This document shows positions 8,905 to 20,245 of a stretch of DNA of 64,000 nucleotides, in pieces. The translations under genes and the position numbers were made by a program. Each line of letters opens with the position of its first letter. The first letter of the stretch is position 1. This DNA is from Palsa-883 sp963847615 (GTDB lineage Bacteria > Pseudomonadota > Alphaproteobacteria > Acetobacterales > Acetobacteraceae): NCBI GenBank assembly GCA_963847615.1, contig CAWKAN010000026.1:248001-312000 (forward strand). The letters run 5' to 3'. A model generated the notes under the pieces. The model saw only the letters and a program-made list of their open reading frames with translations. It ran no database searches and was not told the DNA's origin.

Positions 8905-9927
8905 ATGGACCATACCCGGCTCGGTCGCCGCGCCGCGCTCGGGCTGCTGGCGGGCGCCGCCATCGCGCTGCCCGCCCGCGCCGCCGACCAGCTGCGCCTC
9001 GGCCTGCTGCACACGCTGTCGCCGGCGCCGTTCTACATCGCGCAGGCGCGCGGCTACTTCACCGATGCCGGCATCGACCTGGCCTTCGTCTTCTTCCAGG
9101 CCGCGCAGCCGATTGCCGCGGCGGCGGTCGCCGGCGACATCGATGTCGGCGTCACCGCGCTGACCGGCGGCTTCTTCAACCTGGCCGCCACCGGCGCGCT
9201 GAAGGTGATCGGCGGCGCGCTGCACGAGCAGCGCGGCTACGAGGGCTCCGCCATCGTGGTCTCGAACCAGGCCTTCGAGGCCGGGCTGACCGCGCCCGAC
9301 AAGCTCGCCGGGCACAGCTTCGCAATCACCCAGTATGGCTCGTCGTTCCACTACATGCTGGGACGCATCGCCGAGGCCAAGGGCTTCGACAGCAAAAGCG
9401 TCACGCTGCGTCCGGTGCAACAGGTGGCCAACATGGTCGCCGCGGTGCAGAGCGGCCAGGTGGACGCGACGATCGCCATCGCCTCGATGGCGAAACCGCT
9501 GGCAGCGAACGGCCAGGCGCATATCATCGGCTGGGTCGGCGATATCGTGCCGTATCAGATCACCGCTCTGTTCGCGACCGAACCGGTGATCGCGCGGCAG
9601 GCCGACCAGCTGCACCGGTTCGCCGGCGCCTACCAGAAGGGGGTCAGCGACTACCGCGACGCGTTCCTGCGCCTCGACGCACAGGGGCGGCCGATCATCG
9701 ACGCCAAGGCCGATGCGGCGATCGCGCAGATCACCCGATACGTCTTCACCGGCGACCCGGCGGCGCGCGAGAAGATCCTGGGCGGCGTCGGCTACTACGA
9801 CGCCGGCGGGGCGCTGGATGTGGCCGATGTCGAGGCGCAATACGCCTGGTTCGTTGCGCAGGGTCTGGTGCGACCCGGCATGGCCGCCGCCAGGCTGATC
9901 GACACGCGCTTCCTGCCCACGCGGTGA
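8905..9927 (+). CDS. ABC transporter substrate-binding protein, nitrate/sulfonate/taurine (NMT1/SsuA-like) type
   Basis: A 340-residue exported protein with a Tat-like leader (LGRRAALGLLAGAAIALPARA) and a mature start resembling SsuA/TauA/ThiY proteins (RLGLLHTLSPAPFYIAQARGYFTDAGIDLAF). The fold binds small anions, sulfonates, taurine or pyrimidine precursors in the periplasm. Its stop overlaps the next ATPase gene, and a permease follows, making a full three-gene importer. Ligand identity cannot be read from the sequence, so no symbol is given. Confidence 0.88.
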   Translation: MDHTRLGRRAALGLLAGAAIALPARAADQLRLGLLHTLSPAPFYIAQARGYFTDAGIDLAFVFFQAAQPIAAAAVAGDIDVGVTALTGGFFNLAATGALKVIGGALHEQRGYEGSAIVVSNQAFEAGLTAPDKLAGHSFAITQYGSSFHYMLGRIAEAKGFDSKSVTLRPVQQVANMVAAVQSGQVDATIAIASMAKPLAANGQAHIIGWVGDIVPYQITALFATEPVIARQADQLHRFAGAYQKGVSDYRDAFLRLDAQGRPIIDAKADAAIAQITRYVFTGDPAAREKILGGVGYYDAGGALDVADVEAQYAWFVAQGLVRPGMAAARLIDTRFLPTR

Positions 9928-10730
9928 TGGACCGCCCGCGCTCCGCCGTGAGCTCGGGGTTGAGCATCACGCTGACGGGCGTGCGGCACGCCTATCGCGA
10001 CCTGCAAGTGCTGGACGGCATCGACCTGACCGCCGAACCCGGCGAGGTGCTGGTGCTGGTCGGCCCGTCCGGCTGCGGCAAGTCCACGCTGCTCGGCATC
10101 ATGGGCGGCCTGCTGGCGCCGAGCGCCGGGACGGTGCGCTGCGTCGGTACCGTCCCGGCGGACTGCCTCAATCCCTTCACCTACGTGTTCCAGGACTTCG
10201 CGCTGTTGCCCTGGCGCAGCGTCGCCGGCAACGTCGCGCTGGTGCTGGAGCAGCGGTTGCCGCGGGCCGAGCGCGCCGCCCGCATCGCCGAGGTGCTGGC
10301 GCTGACCGGCCTCACCGAGTTTGCCCGCGCCTGGCCGCGGCAACTCTCGGGCGGCATGCGCCAGCGGGTCGGCATCGCGCGGGCGCTGGCGGTGCGCCCC
10401 GCCGGCCTGCTGTTGGACGAGCCGCTGTCGGCGCTGGATGCGCAGACCCGCGACCTGCTGCTGGACGAATTCGCCGCGCTGATCGCCCGCGCCGGCACCA
10501 CCACGATCTATGTCACCCACAACCTGGCCGAGGCGGTGCGGCTTGGCCAGCAGATCGTCGTGCTGTCGCGCCGGCCCGGGCGGGTGCGCGCGGTGCTGCG
10601 CATCGACCGCCCCTTGGCCGGACGCCAGACGGGCGATGCGGACCTGGTGCGGATCGAGGCCGAGCTGTGGCGGATGATCCGCGACGACGCCGCGGCGGCG
10701 GAACGCGAGACGGTCGATGCCGCGCATTGA
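9927..10730 (+). CDS. ABC transporter ATP-binding protein, SsuB/TauB-like
   Basis: This 267-residue ATPase overlaps the binding-protein stop (TGATG). Walker A GPSGCGKST is at 46-54, signature LSGGMRQRVG from 140 and Walker B LLLDEPLSALD near 161-171. The FQDFALLPWRSVAGNV Q-loop segment is characteristic of nitrate/sulfonate/taurine family importers. It would power the downstream permease. An ATG at 9927 is used; no better start is nearby. Confidence 0.9.
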   Translation: MDRPRSAVSSGLSITLTGVRHAYRDLQVLDGIDLTAEPGEVLVLVGPSGCGKSTLLGIMGGLLAPSAGTVRCVGTVPADCLNPFTYVFQDFALLPWRSVAGNVALVLEQRLPRAERAARIAEVLALTGLTEFARAWPRQLSGGMRQRVGIARALAVRPAGLLLDEPLSALDAQTRDLLLDEFAALIARAGTTTIYVTHNLAEAVRLGQQIVVLSRRPGRVRAVLRIDRPLAGRQTGDADLVRIEAELWRMIRDDAAAAERETVDAAH

Positions 10731-11508
10731 CGGTCCGGTACCGTTCCGAGGCGGCGGCTTCGCGCCGCGCGACCACGCGCTGGCCGGCGCGGCGACGCTG
10801 ATCGGGTTGATCCTGTTGTGGCAGCTCGGCGCCTGGCTTGGCCTGATCCACAGCCTGTTCCTGCCGGCCCCGGTCAGCATCGGCATCGCGCTCTATCACC
10901 TGACGATCAGCGGCGAGCTGTGGCGGCATTTGTCGGCATCCTTGGCCCGCCTCGCGATCGGCTGGACGCTCGGTACGGTCTGCGGCATCGCGGTCGGGCT
11001 GGCGGTCGGGCTGTGGTCGATCGCGCGCTCGCCGGGGATGGCCGTGGTCTCGGCCTTGTTCCCGATTCCGAAGATCGCGTTGGTGCCGCTGTTCATCATC
11101 TGGTTCGGCATCGGCGAGGGTTCGAAGCTCGCCACCCTGGCCTTCGGCGTGTTCTTCCCGACGGTGATCGCCACGGTCGGCGGGGTGGACAACGTGCCGC
11201 GCGGGCTGATCCGCATGGGCCAGAGCTTCGGCCTGTCGCACGCGGCGATCGTGCGCAAGATCGTGCTGCCCGGCGCGCTGCCGGCGCTGCTGAGCGGGTT
11301 TCGCGTCACCGCCTCGATTGCGATCATCCTGCTGGTGGCAGCGGAAATGATCGGCGCCGACCGCGGCATCGGCGCCTTCGTGCTGGCAGCGGGGAACCTC
11401 TATGACACCGGTAATCTGCTGGCCGGCATCGTGGTGCTGTCGGCGCTGGGGCTGATCGTGGCCTGGCTGATCGGACGGCTGGAACGGCTGCTGCTCGGCT
11501 GGCGGTAA
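10717..11508 (+). CDS. ABC transporter permease, SsuC/TauC-like
   Basis: The 263-residue inner-membrane protein has about six membrane segments and the BPD_transp_1 EAA-like loop (MGQSFGLSHAAIVRKIVLPGALPAL) near residues 165-190, where it would contact the ATPase. It overlaps the ATPase gene by 14 bases, so all three genes are translationally coupled. KIALVPLFIIWFGIGEGSK is a segment typical of sulfonate, nitrate and taurine permeases. Confidence 0.9.
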   Translation: MPRIDGPVPFRGGGFAPRDHALAGAATLIGLILLWQLGAWLGLIHSLFLPAPVSIGIALYHLTISGELWRHLSASLARLAIGWTLGTVCGIAVGLAVGLWSIARSPGMAVVSALFPIPKIALVPLFIIWFGIGEGSKLATLAFGVFFPTVIATVGGVDNVPRGLIRMGQSFGLSHAAIVRKIVLPGALPALLSGFRVTASIAIILLVAAEMIGADRGIGAFVLAAGNLYDTGNLLAGIVVLSALGLIVAWLIGRLERLLLGWR

Positions 11509-11897
11509 CGGCGCGGCCGGCGCCGGGACCGGCTCGGCGGACGCCGCCGCAGCAAGATGGCGATGCCACCGGATACACGACGAGTTTGCTCGGCCCGTCG
11601 TGGCCGAGCGCAGCAGATCGCCATCCAGCCGGTGCAACAGGGCAGCGTCCGTTCCGGCTGCCGATCGCTTGCCGCTGCCCACGCGCGCGCCTGGCGACGC
11701 CGCGTCCCTGGCCTCGCCGCCAACGACACATATCCCGGGGCCGATCCGGTTCGCTCTGCCTTGCGTCGTACGCGACTTGCCCCCTCCCCGCCTGCCGATC
11801 TTGCAGCGCAGCTGTGCCCGCTGGCTTGCCTGCGGTATGGTTCATCGCAAGCGCCGGATCGAATGGGAGCGTCCTCGCCGGCCAAGGAGCACCGCGC
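11509..11897. other. Intergenic gap, no gene found
   Basis: These 389 bases separate the ABC operon from the YyaL-type gene. Open frames on both strands are arginine- and proline-rich shadows with no recognisable motif. I see no tRNA, strong terminator or convincing promoter; the start of the next gene's leader is presumably here. Confidence 0.5.
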
Positions 11898-14021
<2,124 letters not shown>

Positions 14022-14036
14022 TCCAACTCAATCGCG

Positions 14037-15937
14037 GTAGGGACGCGCATTACTGCGCGCCCCCCGCACAGAGCCGTACGAGCGGCATTCCCGCATACGG
14101 CTCCCACCTCGGGTGTTTGACGGCGAAGCGTTGCTCGGGCCAGGGATGGAGGATGCGCGGCTTCGGCAGGAAGTCCTCTGCCAGCCGCTTGATCCGCTCC
14201 CACGTCGTCTTGTCGCGCTGCCCGCGTCGCCGAAGCGACCGCCGCCAGAGCCGAACCACGCAGTCGCGGAAAGTCTGGAGAGCACGGATGTTGGTCGGCA
14301 CCGCGTGATAGGCAAAATACCCGGTGACCACCTGTCGCAGCCACTCCCCTTGTCGGGGGATCGGCTGGTGCATCCGCCGCCGCATTTCCTCCGTCACCGC
14401 CAGAAGCTTCGCCTGCAACCGGTCGCGCCGGGATTTCCGCCATAGCAGGAACTTGCCACGTCGCGACTTGCCGCAGATCAAGGTAAAGCCCAGGAAGTTG
14501 AAAGTTTCCGGCCTGCCCAGCCCGCGCCTTTCTCTCCGCTCCGCCGCTCGGCGGCCGAATTCGAATCAGGCGGGTCTTCTCCGGATGCAGCGTCAGTGCG
14601 AACTCTTCCAGACGTGCTCGCATCATTCCGAGGAACCGATGGGCATCGGCCTCGTGCTCGAACCCCACGACGATATCGTCCGCGTAGCGCACGACGATCA
14701 TGTCGCCGGTGGCCTCCCGCTGTCGCCAGCGGTTGGCCCAGAGATCGAAGACGTAGTGCAGGTAGATATTCGCGAGCAGCGGCGAGATTACCGACCCCTG
14801 CCCGGTTCCCCTTTCACTGACAGTTACAACCTCGTCTTCGAGAATACCCGCCCTCAGCCATTTCTGGATCAGGCGGATGATGCGGCGGTCGCCGACCCGG
14901 TGCTCCACGAACCGGACCAGCCACTCCTGGCTGACCATATCGAAGAATGACCGGATGTCGGCGTCCAGTATCCAGTTCACCTTGGTGTTGCCGATCCCAA
15001 CCACCAGGGCATCCAGCGCATCGTGCTGGCTGCGTCCGGGGCGGAACCCATACGAGAACCCGAGGAAGTCTTCCTCGTAGATCGCATTCAGCACCATCGC
15101 GACCGCGCGCTGGACAATCTTGTCCTCCAGCGCGGCAATCGCCAGCGGACGCTGTCGCCCATCCGGCTTCGGTATGAACCTCCTCCGGGATGGTTGCGCC
15201 CGATACGCTCCCCGATGGACCCGGTCGTGCAGGTCCTCGATCCTGTGATCGAGGTCTGTCTCGTAGTCCTGCCACGTCAGCCCGTCCGCTCCGGGAGCAG
15301 CATCCCGCCTGAGGGCATAGAACGCCGTCCGCAGCATCGGGACATCGACATGGTGGAGAAGCGCGGTGAACCTTTCCTTCTTCCTTTCCTTCGCAGCTTT
15401 CCGTATGCGGTCCAGCCCCTGTGACACGCTTGCCCGGTCCTGTGCCCGGCGCGTGCGCTGCTGGCCCACATTTCCCTCGGCCCCGGCCCTTGGCTCCACC
15501 CGCTCCGCATCCGGTTGCCCGGAGTTGTTCGCAGGCTTCACAGCTACTATGGCCAGGTCTGACTTCTCACCCCCGTGCATCGCCGGCTACGGCTCCTCAC
15601 CTTCCCGACGCGGACCGGCAGTTTGCGCCACCGGCCAAGAATGAGATCTCTCGGTTCCCGAACAAGAAGCGTCCATGCATGCTGGGGTCTCTGACCGCGC
15701 CGGGTCGCCCACCGCTCGCGATAGCGCAGCAGGACGTGTTGCCTTCCAGGTTGGTAACCCTGTCGGCACCCGGGATTTCGGCCTTACGCGGCTCAATGGC
15801 CAGCCTGCACGCTCCCCTGCCGACGCTTCGCCCTGCCCCTCGCGGAACACGACGCACGGCGCGGGGCCGGCGTGACTCGCTAGGTCTTCACCGTAGTGGA
15901 CTTTCACCTCCTGCTCCTTGCCGGTCTCCCGACGCAC
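14037..15937 (-). mobile_element. Group II intron (about 1.9 kb) with internal reverse transcriptase gene
   Basis: On the minus strand the element begins GTGCGTCGGGAGACC at 15937, a normal GUGYG-type 5' end. It carries a long non-coding 5' region (15937-15581), then a maturase gene. It ends with a domain V-like hairpin (about 14069-14103: GAGCCGTATGCGG paired with CCGCTCGTACGGCTC), a domain VI-like stem and a CTAC 3' end at about 14037. The 5' splice site abuts the foot of a 12-base-pair hairpin (15938-15986), as in introns of bacterial class C that target terminator-like stems. Boundaries are inferred and may be off by a few bases. Confidence 0.8.
14050..15580 (-). CDS. ltrA: Group II intron-encoded reverse transcriptase/maturase, frameshifted
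   Basis: The protein starts MHGGEKSDLAIVAVKPAN at 15580, typical of LtrA-type maturases. It has RT motifs RRFIPKPDGRQRPLAI near 132-149, GTGQGSVISPLLANIYL from 258 and the catalytic YADD at 299-302. An extra T in CTGATTCGAATTC near 14565 shifts the frame; the rest, FNFLGFTLICGKSRRGKFLL, the X/maturase domain and a terminal HPRWEPYAGMPLVRLCAGGA, lies in the next frame and ends at 14050. Corrected length is about 509 residues. No HNH endonuclease domain is seen. As written, the intron could not mobilise itself. Confidence 0.85.
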
Positions 15938-15986
15938 TACCAGCGGCCCAAAGTGACGACTCTTCCACCATTTCGGGCCGCTGGTA
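15938..15986. repeat. Hairpin (12-bp perfect stem) at the intron insertion site
   Basis: TACCAGCGGCCC at 15938-15949 and its exact complement at 15975-15986 enclose 25 bases. The group II intron's 5' splice site lies immediately beside it on the minus strand. Confidence 0.85.
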
Positions 15987-16032
15987 TCGCGCGCGGGGTT
16001 GGTGGGGCGGCCGCGCGCCAAACCAGGACTCA

Positions 16033-16082
16033 TGCCAGCGGCCCAGCACCAGCCGATGGGTCAAGACTTTGGGCCGCTGGTA
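16033..16082. repeat. Second copy of the hairpin, ahead of the oppA remnant
   Basis: TGCCAGCGGCCC at 16033-16044 pairs with GGGCCGCTGGTA at 16071-16082 (one mismatch), enclosing 26 bases. It repeats the arms of the 15938-15986 hairpin about 95 bases away. A possible oppA start codon overlaps its right arm. Confidence 0.8.
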
Positions 16083-17688
16083 TGACACCCCAACCAGGAG
16101 CAGACGCAGGCAGCGCAGGGACTTCCTCAAGGCCGGAGCCGCCGCGGTCGCGGCCGGCGGCCTCGGCGCGCCGGCGATCGCGCAATCCGCCGCCAAGACG
16201 CTGCGCTTCGTGCCATAGGCCAACCTGGCCAACCCCGACCCGATCTGGACCACCGCGACGGTGGCGATCAATCACGGCTACATGGTCTGGGACACGCTGT
16301 ACGGCATCGACAACGCCGGCGCCGGCCAGCCGCAGATGCTCGCCGGGCACGCGATCTCCGACGACAAGCTGACCTGGACCTTCACGCTGCGCGACGGGCT
16401 GCTGTTCCACGACAACGAGAAGGTGCGCGGCATCGACTGCGTCACCTCGATCGCGCGCTGGTCGAAGCGCGACCCGTTCGGCCAGCAGCTCGCGCTGCAA
16501 ACCGAGGAGATGAAGCCGCTCGGCGACAACAGGTTCACCATCCGGCTGAAGCAGCCGTTCCCGCTGATGACCTACGCGCTGGGCGCCGATGGCTGCTTCA
16601 TCATGCCGGAGCCCATCGCGTCCACCGACGCGTTCAAGCAGATCGGCGAATATGTCGGCAGCGGTCCGTTCCGGTTCATCAAGGACGAATGGGTGTCCGG
16701 CGCCAAGGCGGCGTGGGCGAAGTTCGACAACTACAACCCGCGGCGGAACAGCCGGAGTTCTTCGCCGGCGGCAAGCACGTCTACGTCGATCGCGTGGAAT
16801 GGCAGGTGATCCCCGACCCCGCGACCGCCGCGGCGGCGCTGCAGCGCGGCGAGGTCGATTGGGTGGAATGGCCGCTGATCGACCTGATCCCGATGCTGAA
16901 GCAATCGCCGGGGGGTGAAGATCGCGATCAACGACCCGCTCGGCGTGCTGGGGATCATCCGCTTCAACCAGCTCTACCCGCCGTTCGACAATCCCAAGCT
17001 GCGGCGCGCGCTGTTCCCGGCGATCGACCTGCGGGAGTTCATGGACGCGGTCGCCGGCGAGCAGACCGACCTGGTCAAGACCGGCGCGGGCTACTTCCCT
17101 CTCGGGACGCCGATGGCGAGCACCGCGGGGATGGCGGCGCTGACCGGCCCGCGCAGCATCGAGGCGGCGAGGCAGCTGGTCGCCGAGAGCGGCTACAAGG
17201 GCGAGAAGATCGTGCTGATGGCGCCCATCGACCAACCGGCGATCCTGTCGGTCTGCCAGGTGGCGAACAGCGTGTTGCAGAAGATCGGGCTGAACATGGA
17301 CTACCAGTCGATGGACTGGGGCACGCTGGTGACGCGTCGCGCCAGCAAGGCGCCGCCGGACAAGGGCGGCTGGAACGTCTTCTGCACCTCGTGGACCGGG
17401 CTGCCGGTGGCCAATCCCGGCGGCCCCTTCCCGTTGCGCGGCAACGGTGCCAGCGCCTGGTTCGGCTGGCCGACCGATCCGAAGCTGGAAGAGCTGCGCG
17501 CGGCCTGGTTCGACGCACCCGACCTCGCGGCGCAGCAGAAGATCTGCGAGCAGATCCAGCTCACCGCGTTCCAGGACGTGCCGTTCATCCCGGTCGGGCA
17601 ATGGTTCCAGCCGACCGGCTACCGGTCGAATGTCACCGATATCCTCAGGTGCCCGAACATCCTGTTCTGGAACGTCAAGAAAGCCTGA
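16082..17688 (+). pseudogene. Peptide ABC transporter substrate-binding protein (SBP_bac_5, DppA/OppA-like), decayed
   Basis: Homology begins with a Tat leader (RRDFLKAGAAAVAAGGLGAPAIA) and runs to a stop at 17688, but it is broken repeatedly. A TAG at 16216-16218 replaces the expected glutamine in FVP-ANLANPDPIWTTA. A base is missing near 16743 (Y-N-P-R then E-Q-P-E-F-F in another frame). An extra G in the run at 16910-16915 shifts it again before VKIAINDPLGVLG. The start is also uncertain: ATG 16082 is out of frame with the leader. An intact copy would bind peptides, nickel or similar ligands in the periplasm. No permease or ATPase genes remain beside it, so I judge it a true pseudogene. 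Confidence 0.85.
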
Positions 17689-17852
17689 CCCCAGCCTTGC
17701 GGGCGGGCGGGATCATGCCGCAGCGGAACGACCTGGCGGCGGCCGGCAAGGATCGGGTCGCGGCGGGCCGGACCAGGGCGATGCCGGTATGTGCGTCCTT
17801 CAGCCTTGCGCTACAGGTTTCGAGGTTGGCATCGAGGTGACGCAACCCAGCA

Positions 17853-18599
17853 TCAACCTGCGTTGGGCGGCACGAACGCCGCCTGGGTACCGCCATCGAC
17901 CGGGATGGTGGTGCCGGTGACATAGCGCGCGGCGTCGCTCAACAGGAAGCCGATCACGTCAACCACGTCATCGGCCGTGGCGATGCGCCCGACCGGTGAG
18001 ACGCCCGAGGGGCGATAGCGCCCCGCCGTCGCCGGATCGCTGACCGCATGGATCATCGGCGTATCGACCGTTCCGGGCGCCAGGGCGTTGACCAGGATGG
18101 CGTGCTCCGCCCACTCCACGCCGATCACGCGGGTCAGGTGCGACACCGCCGCCTTCGATGCGGCATAGGCGCCGGAGGCGATCTTCGGCCGCAGCGCCGC
18201 GACCGAGGACAGCAACACCACGCGCGCCGGTTGGTCCGGCCGTGCTGCCGCCTTCAGCAACGGAAAGGCGGCCTTGGCGCACAGCCACGTGCCGCGCGTG
18301 TTGATGGCGAAGACGCGGTCGAACTCCTCCACCGCCATCTCCGCCATCGGGCCGATGCGCAGGATGCCGGCGCAGCAGATCAGCGCGTCGAGTTTCGGCG
18401 CGCGGGCGGCGACGCGCTCGAACGCGGCCGCCACGCTGGGCGCATCGGACACATCGCAGACCAGCGGGGTGACGTTGGGCGCGGCGGCGATCCGGGCCAC
18501 GTCGAGCGCGAACACCTCCCACCCCTGCGAGGCCAGGCGCCGCGCCGCTGCTTTGCCGATGCCGGACGCGGCGCCGGTGATCGCGACGGTTTTGTGCAT
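17853..18599 (-). CDS. SDR family NAD(P)-dependent oxidoreductase
   Basis: A classical 248-residue short-chain dehydrogenase. The dinucleotide-binding TGAASGIG lies at 9-16, the catalytic serine at 131-132, and Y145-x3-K149 in YAASK. The usual NNAG motif reads CCAG (75-78). D33 at the end of the second strand (ALDVARIAA) suggests NAD rather than NADP. It stands alone on the minus strand facing the oppA remnant, so the substrate is unknown. Confidence 0.9.
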   Translation of the reverse strand: MHKTVAITGAASGIGKAAARRLASQGWEVFALDVARIAAAPNVTPLVCDVSDAPSVAAAFERVAARAPKLDALICCAGILRIGPMAEMAVEEFDRVFAINTRGTWLCAKAAFPLLKAAARPDQPARVVLLSSVAALRPKIASGAYAASKAAVSHLTRVIGVEWAEHAILVNALAPGTVDTPMIHAVSDPATAGRYRPSGVSPVGRIATADDVVDVIGFLLSDAARYVTGTTIPVDGGTQAAFVPPNAG

Positions 18600-18763
18600 C
18601 AGACGTCCTCCTGCTGCGCGGCTTCGCGGACGGGACCGGGGCGGTCGCTCCTCGACACGACAGTTTCACCGTGACGGCACGACGACCACGAAACGGGCAT
18701 CAAAGGCATGCGAAGCATCCATGGGCTCCGCCGGTCCGGGGCCGGCCTTCCGCTCGCCACCCA

Positions 18764-19810
18764 TCACTCCGCCGCCGCCATCCCGGCGGCGTCCGATTTG
18801 TGCCCCGGCTGGTGAAAATAGTTCGCCCGGAAGAATGCCAGGATCAGCTCACGATACACCGCCGGCGCGTACTGCGCCGGATGGTCCGCACTGACGCAGC
18901 TCGGCAGGCAGTCGATCACCACATCGGGGTGCGGACTGTGGAAATAGGCAATCGAATACCGGTCCGCGCCCAAATCGTTGATCACCCCGTGCGGGGTCAA
19001 CAGGAACCGATCGTTCGACCAGCGGCGCAGTATGTTGCCGAGGTTGATCAGGAACGTCCCGGGGATGACCGGCGGGGCGAACCACTCCCCGGCTGGCAGC
19101 CGGATCGCCAGGCCTGGCACCTCGGTCCGCGCCAAGGCGGTCATGAAGCTGTTGTCGGTGTGCGGCGCGGTGCCGAAGCTGTTGTCGCTGGTGTCGGCTT
19201 GCGGCGGATAGTGCAGAAAGCGGCAATTGGCGTGCGCCTCGTTGGCGAAATATGGCGCGAAGTGATCCTCGGGCATGCCCAGCGCCACGGCGAAGGGTGG
19301 CAGCATGCGCTGTCCCATCGCATACAGCGCGTCGAAATACGCCATCATGTCGGCGCGCATCGTTGCCATGCCGTCGGGCCACTTGTTCCGCCCGCGCAGC
19401 GGGATCCCCATGACGACATCCGGGTGGTCGGCGCCGCGATCGTGGCTGATGAAGAAGCTCTCGTTCTGGTTCGGCTTGGTCGCCTGGTGCACCGTGGAGG
19501 CCGCCTGCACCGAGGCGTTCATCGGCAGGTAGCCGATATTGTTCTGGTTCAGCCGCAGCCTGAGCTTTTCCGCCAGCGGCAGCGCATGGAACTGGCGCGA
19601 GGCGGCGAAGCCGCGCTCGATGACCGTCGGCTCCACGCCGTGGTTCAGGGCATAGAAGAAGCCGACGGTCTCGCAGGCGCCCCGCAGTTCAACCGCCAGC
19701 CGCCCCAGCGCGCCCGGCGCGCCGGCGAAATACGGCCCGTAGTCGATCACTGGGACCAGCGCTGCCGCCGCCGCGTGGTCCTTGACCGCGTGCTGCCGGA
19801 ACAGATGCAT
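18764..19810 (-). CDS. 2-oxoglutarate/Fe(II) dioxygenase, isopenicillin N synthase-like
   Basis: The 348-residue protein has the non-haem iron facial triad H217-x-D219 (APHTDNSF) and H274 (LTPHGVIND), and the 2-oxoglutarate-binding R284-x-S286 (DRYSIAYFH). The N-terminal DIOX_N region (VPVIDYGPYF, CETVGFFYALNHGV) is intact. It would hydroxylate or desaturate a small molecule in the cytoplasm. The start at 19810 is chosen because it opens at the family N-terminus; longer upstream in-frame sequence is arginine-rich and non-homologous. Substrate unknown. Confidence 0.9.
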   Translation of the reverse strand: MHLFRQHAVKDHAAAAALVPVIDYGPYFAGAPGALGRLAVELRGACETVGFFYALNHGVEPTVIERGFAASRQFHALPLAEKLRLRLNQNNIGYLPMNASVQAASTVHQATKPNQNESFFISHDRGADHPDVVMGIPLRGRNKWPDGMATMRADMMAYFDALYAMGQRMLPPFAVALGMPEDHFAPYFANEAHANCRFLHYPPQADTSDNSFGTAPHTDNSFMTALARTEVPGLAIRLPAGEWFAPPVIPGTFLINLGNILRRWSNDRFLLTPHGVINDLGADRYSIAYFHSPHPDVVIDCLPSCVSADHPAQYAPAVYRELILAFFRANYFHQPGHKSDAAGMAAAE

Positions 19811-20245
19811 GTGCCCCCCGCGCCTGATGGCGCGGCGAGGATAGCCGGTCCGCGCCGACCCCGCCAGGATGCCGCGGGGGCAGGAGCGATTCGCATGTCG
19901 GTCAGGTGACGTTGCCGTGGCGTTATGGCCTGGCGTGACGCTGCCGTCCACGCTCCGCCGGTGGCGCCGTCGCAGCCACGGCTGTCATCGGGTTCCCCGG
20001 GCAGCATTTGCCTGAGGTAGAAGGTGGGTGCCTGAGGGAGAAGTCGGGTGCCTGAGGTAGAAGTCGGGCCACTGCGGGTTCGCGTCCCAGAAGCGCCGCT
20101 AACGATCGAGCCAATCGGGCACACCCCGCAGCGGGCCGGCATGAAGCCGGCAAGCCCGCCATTGCGCCCGCCACCCCTGCGCGGCGCCGTATGGACCACC
20201 GCGCTGTCGCAATGCAACATGCAGGCAGCACAGAGAAGGCCCGGC
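19811..20245. other. Divergent intergenic region between the dioxygenase and the nickel permease
   Basis: These 435 bases separate the minus-strand dioxygenase from the plus-strand NiCoT gene and should hold both promoters. Apart from three tandem 20-base repeats (20010-20069) I see no gene, RNA or clear operator. In-frame upstream extensions of the NiCoT gene fall here but are not family-like. Confidence 0.5.
20010..20069. repeat. Three tandem 20-base repeats
   Basis: Copies at 20010-20029, 20030-20049 and 20050-20069 read GCCTGAGGTAGAAGTCGGGT with one to three differences. They lie in the leader or promoter region of the nickel/cobalt permease gene. Confidence 0.85.

Noticed and set aside
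5065..9840. A 1,591-residue minus-strand open frame opposite the Liv operon
   Set aside because: It is His/Arg/Gln-rich, low-complexity and antisense to well-conserved genes; GC-rich codon bias creates such shadows.
15587..16033. A 148-residue minus-strand frame upstream of the maturase
   Set aside because: It lies in the non-coding 5' domain of the group II intron and overlaps the hairpins; it has no protein motif.
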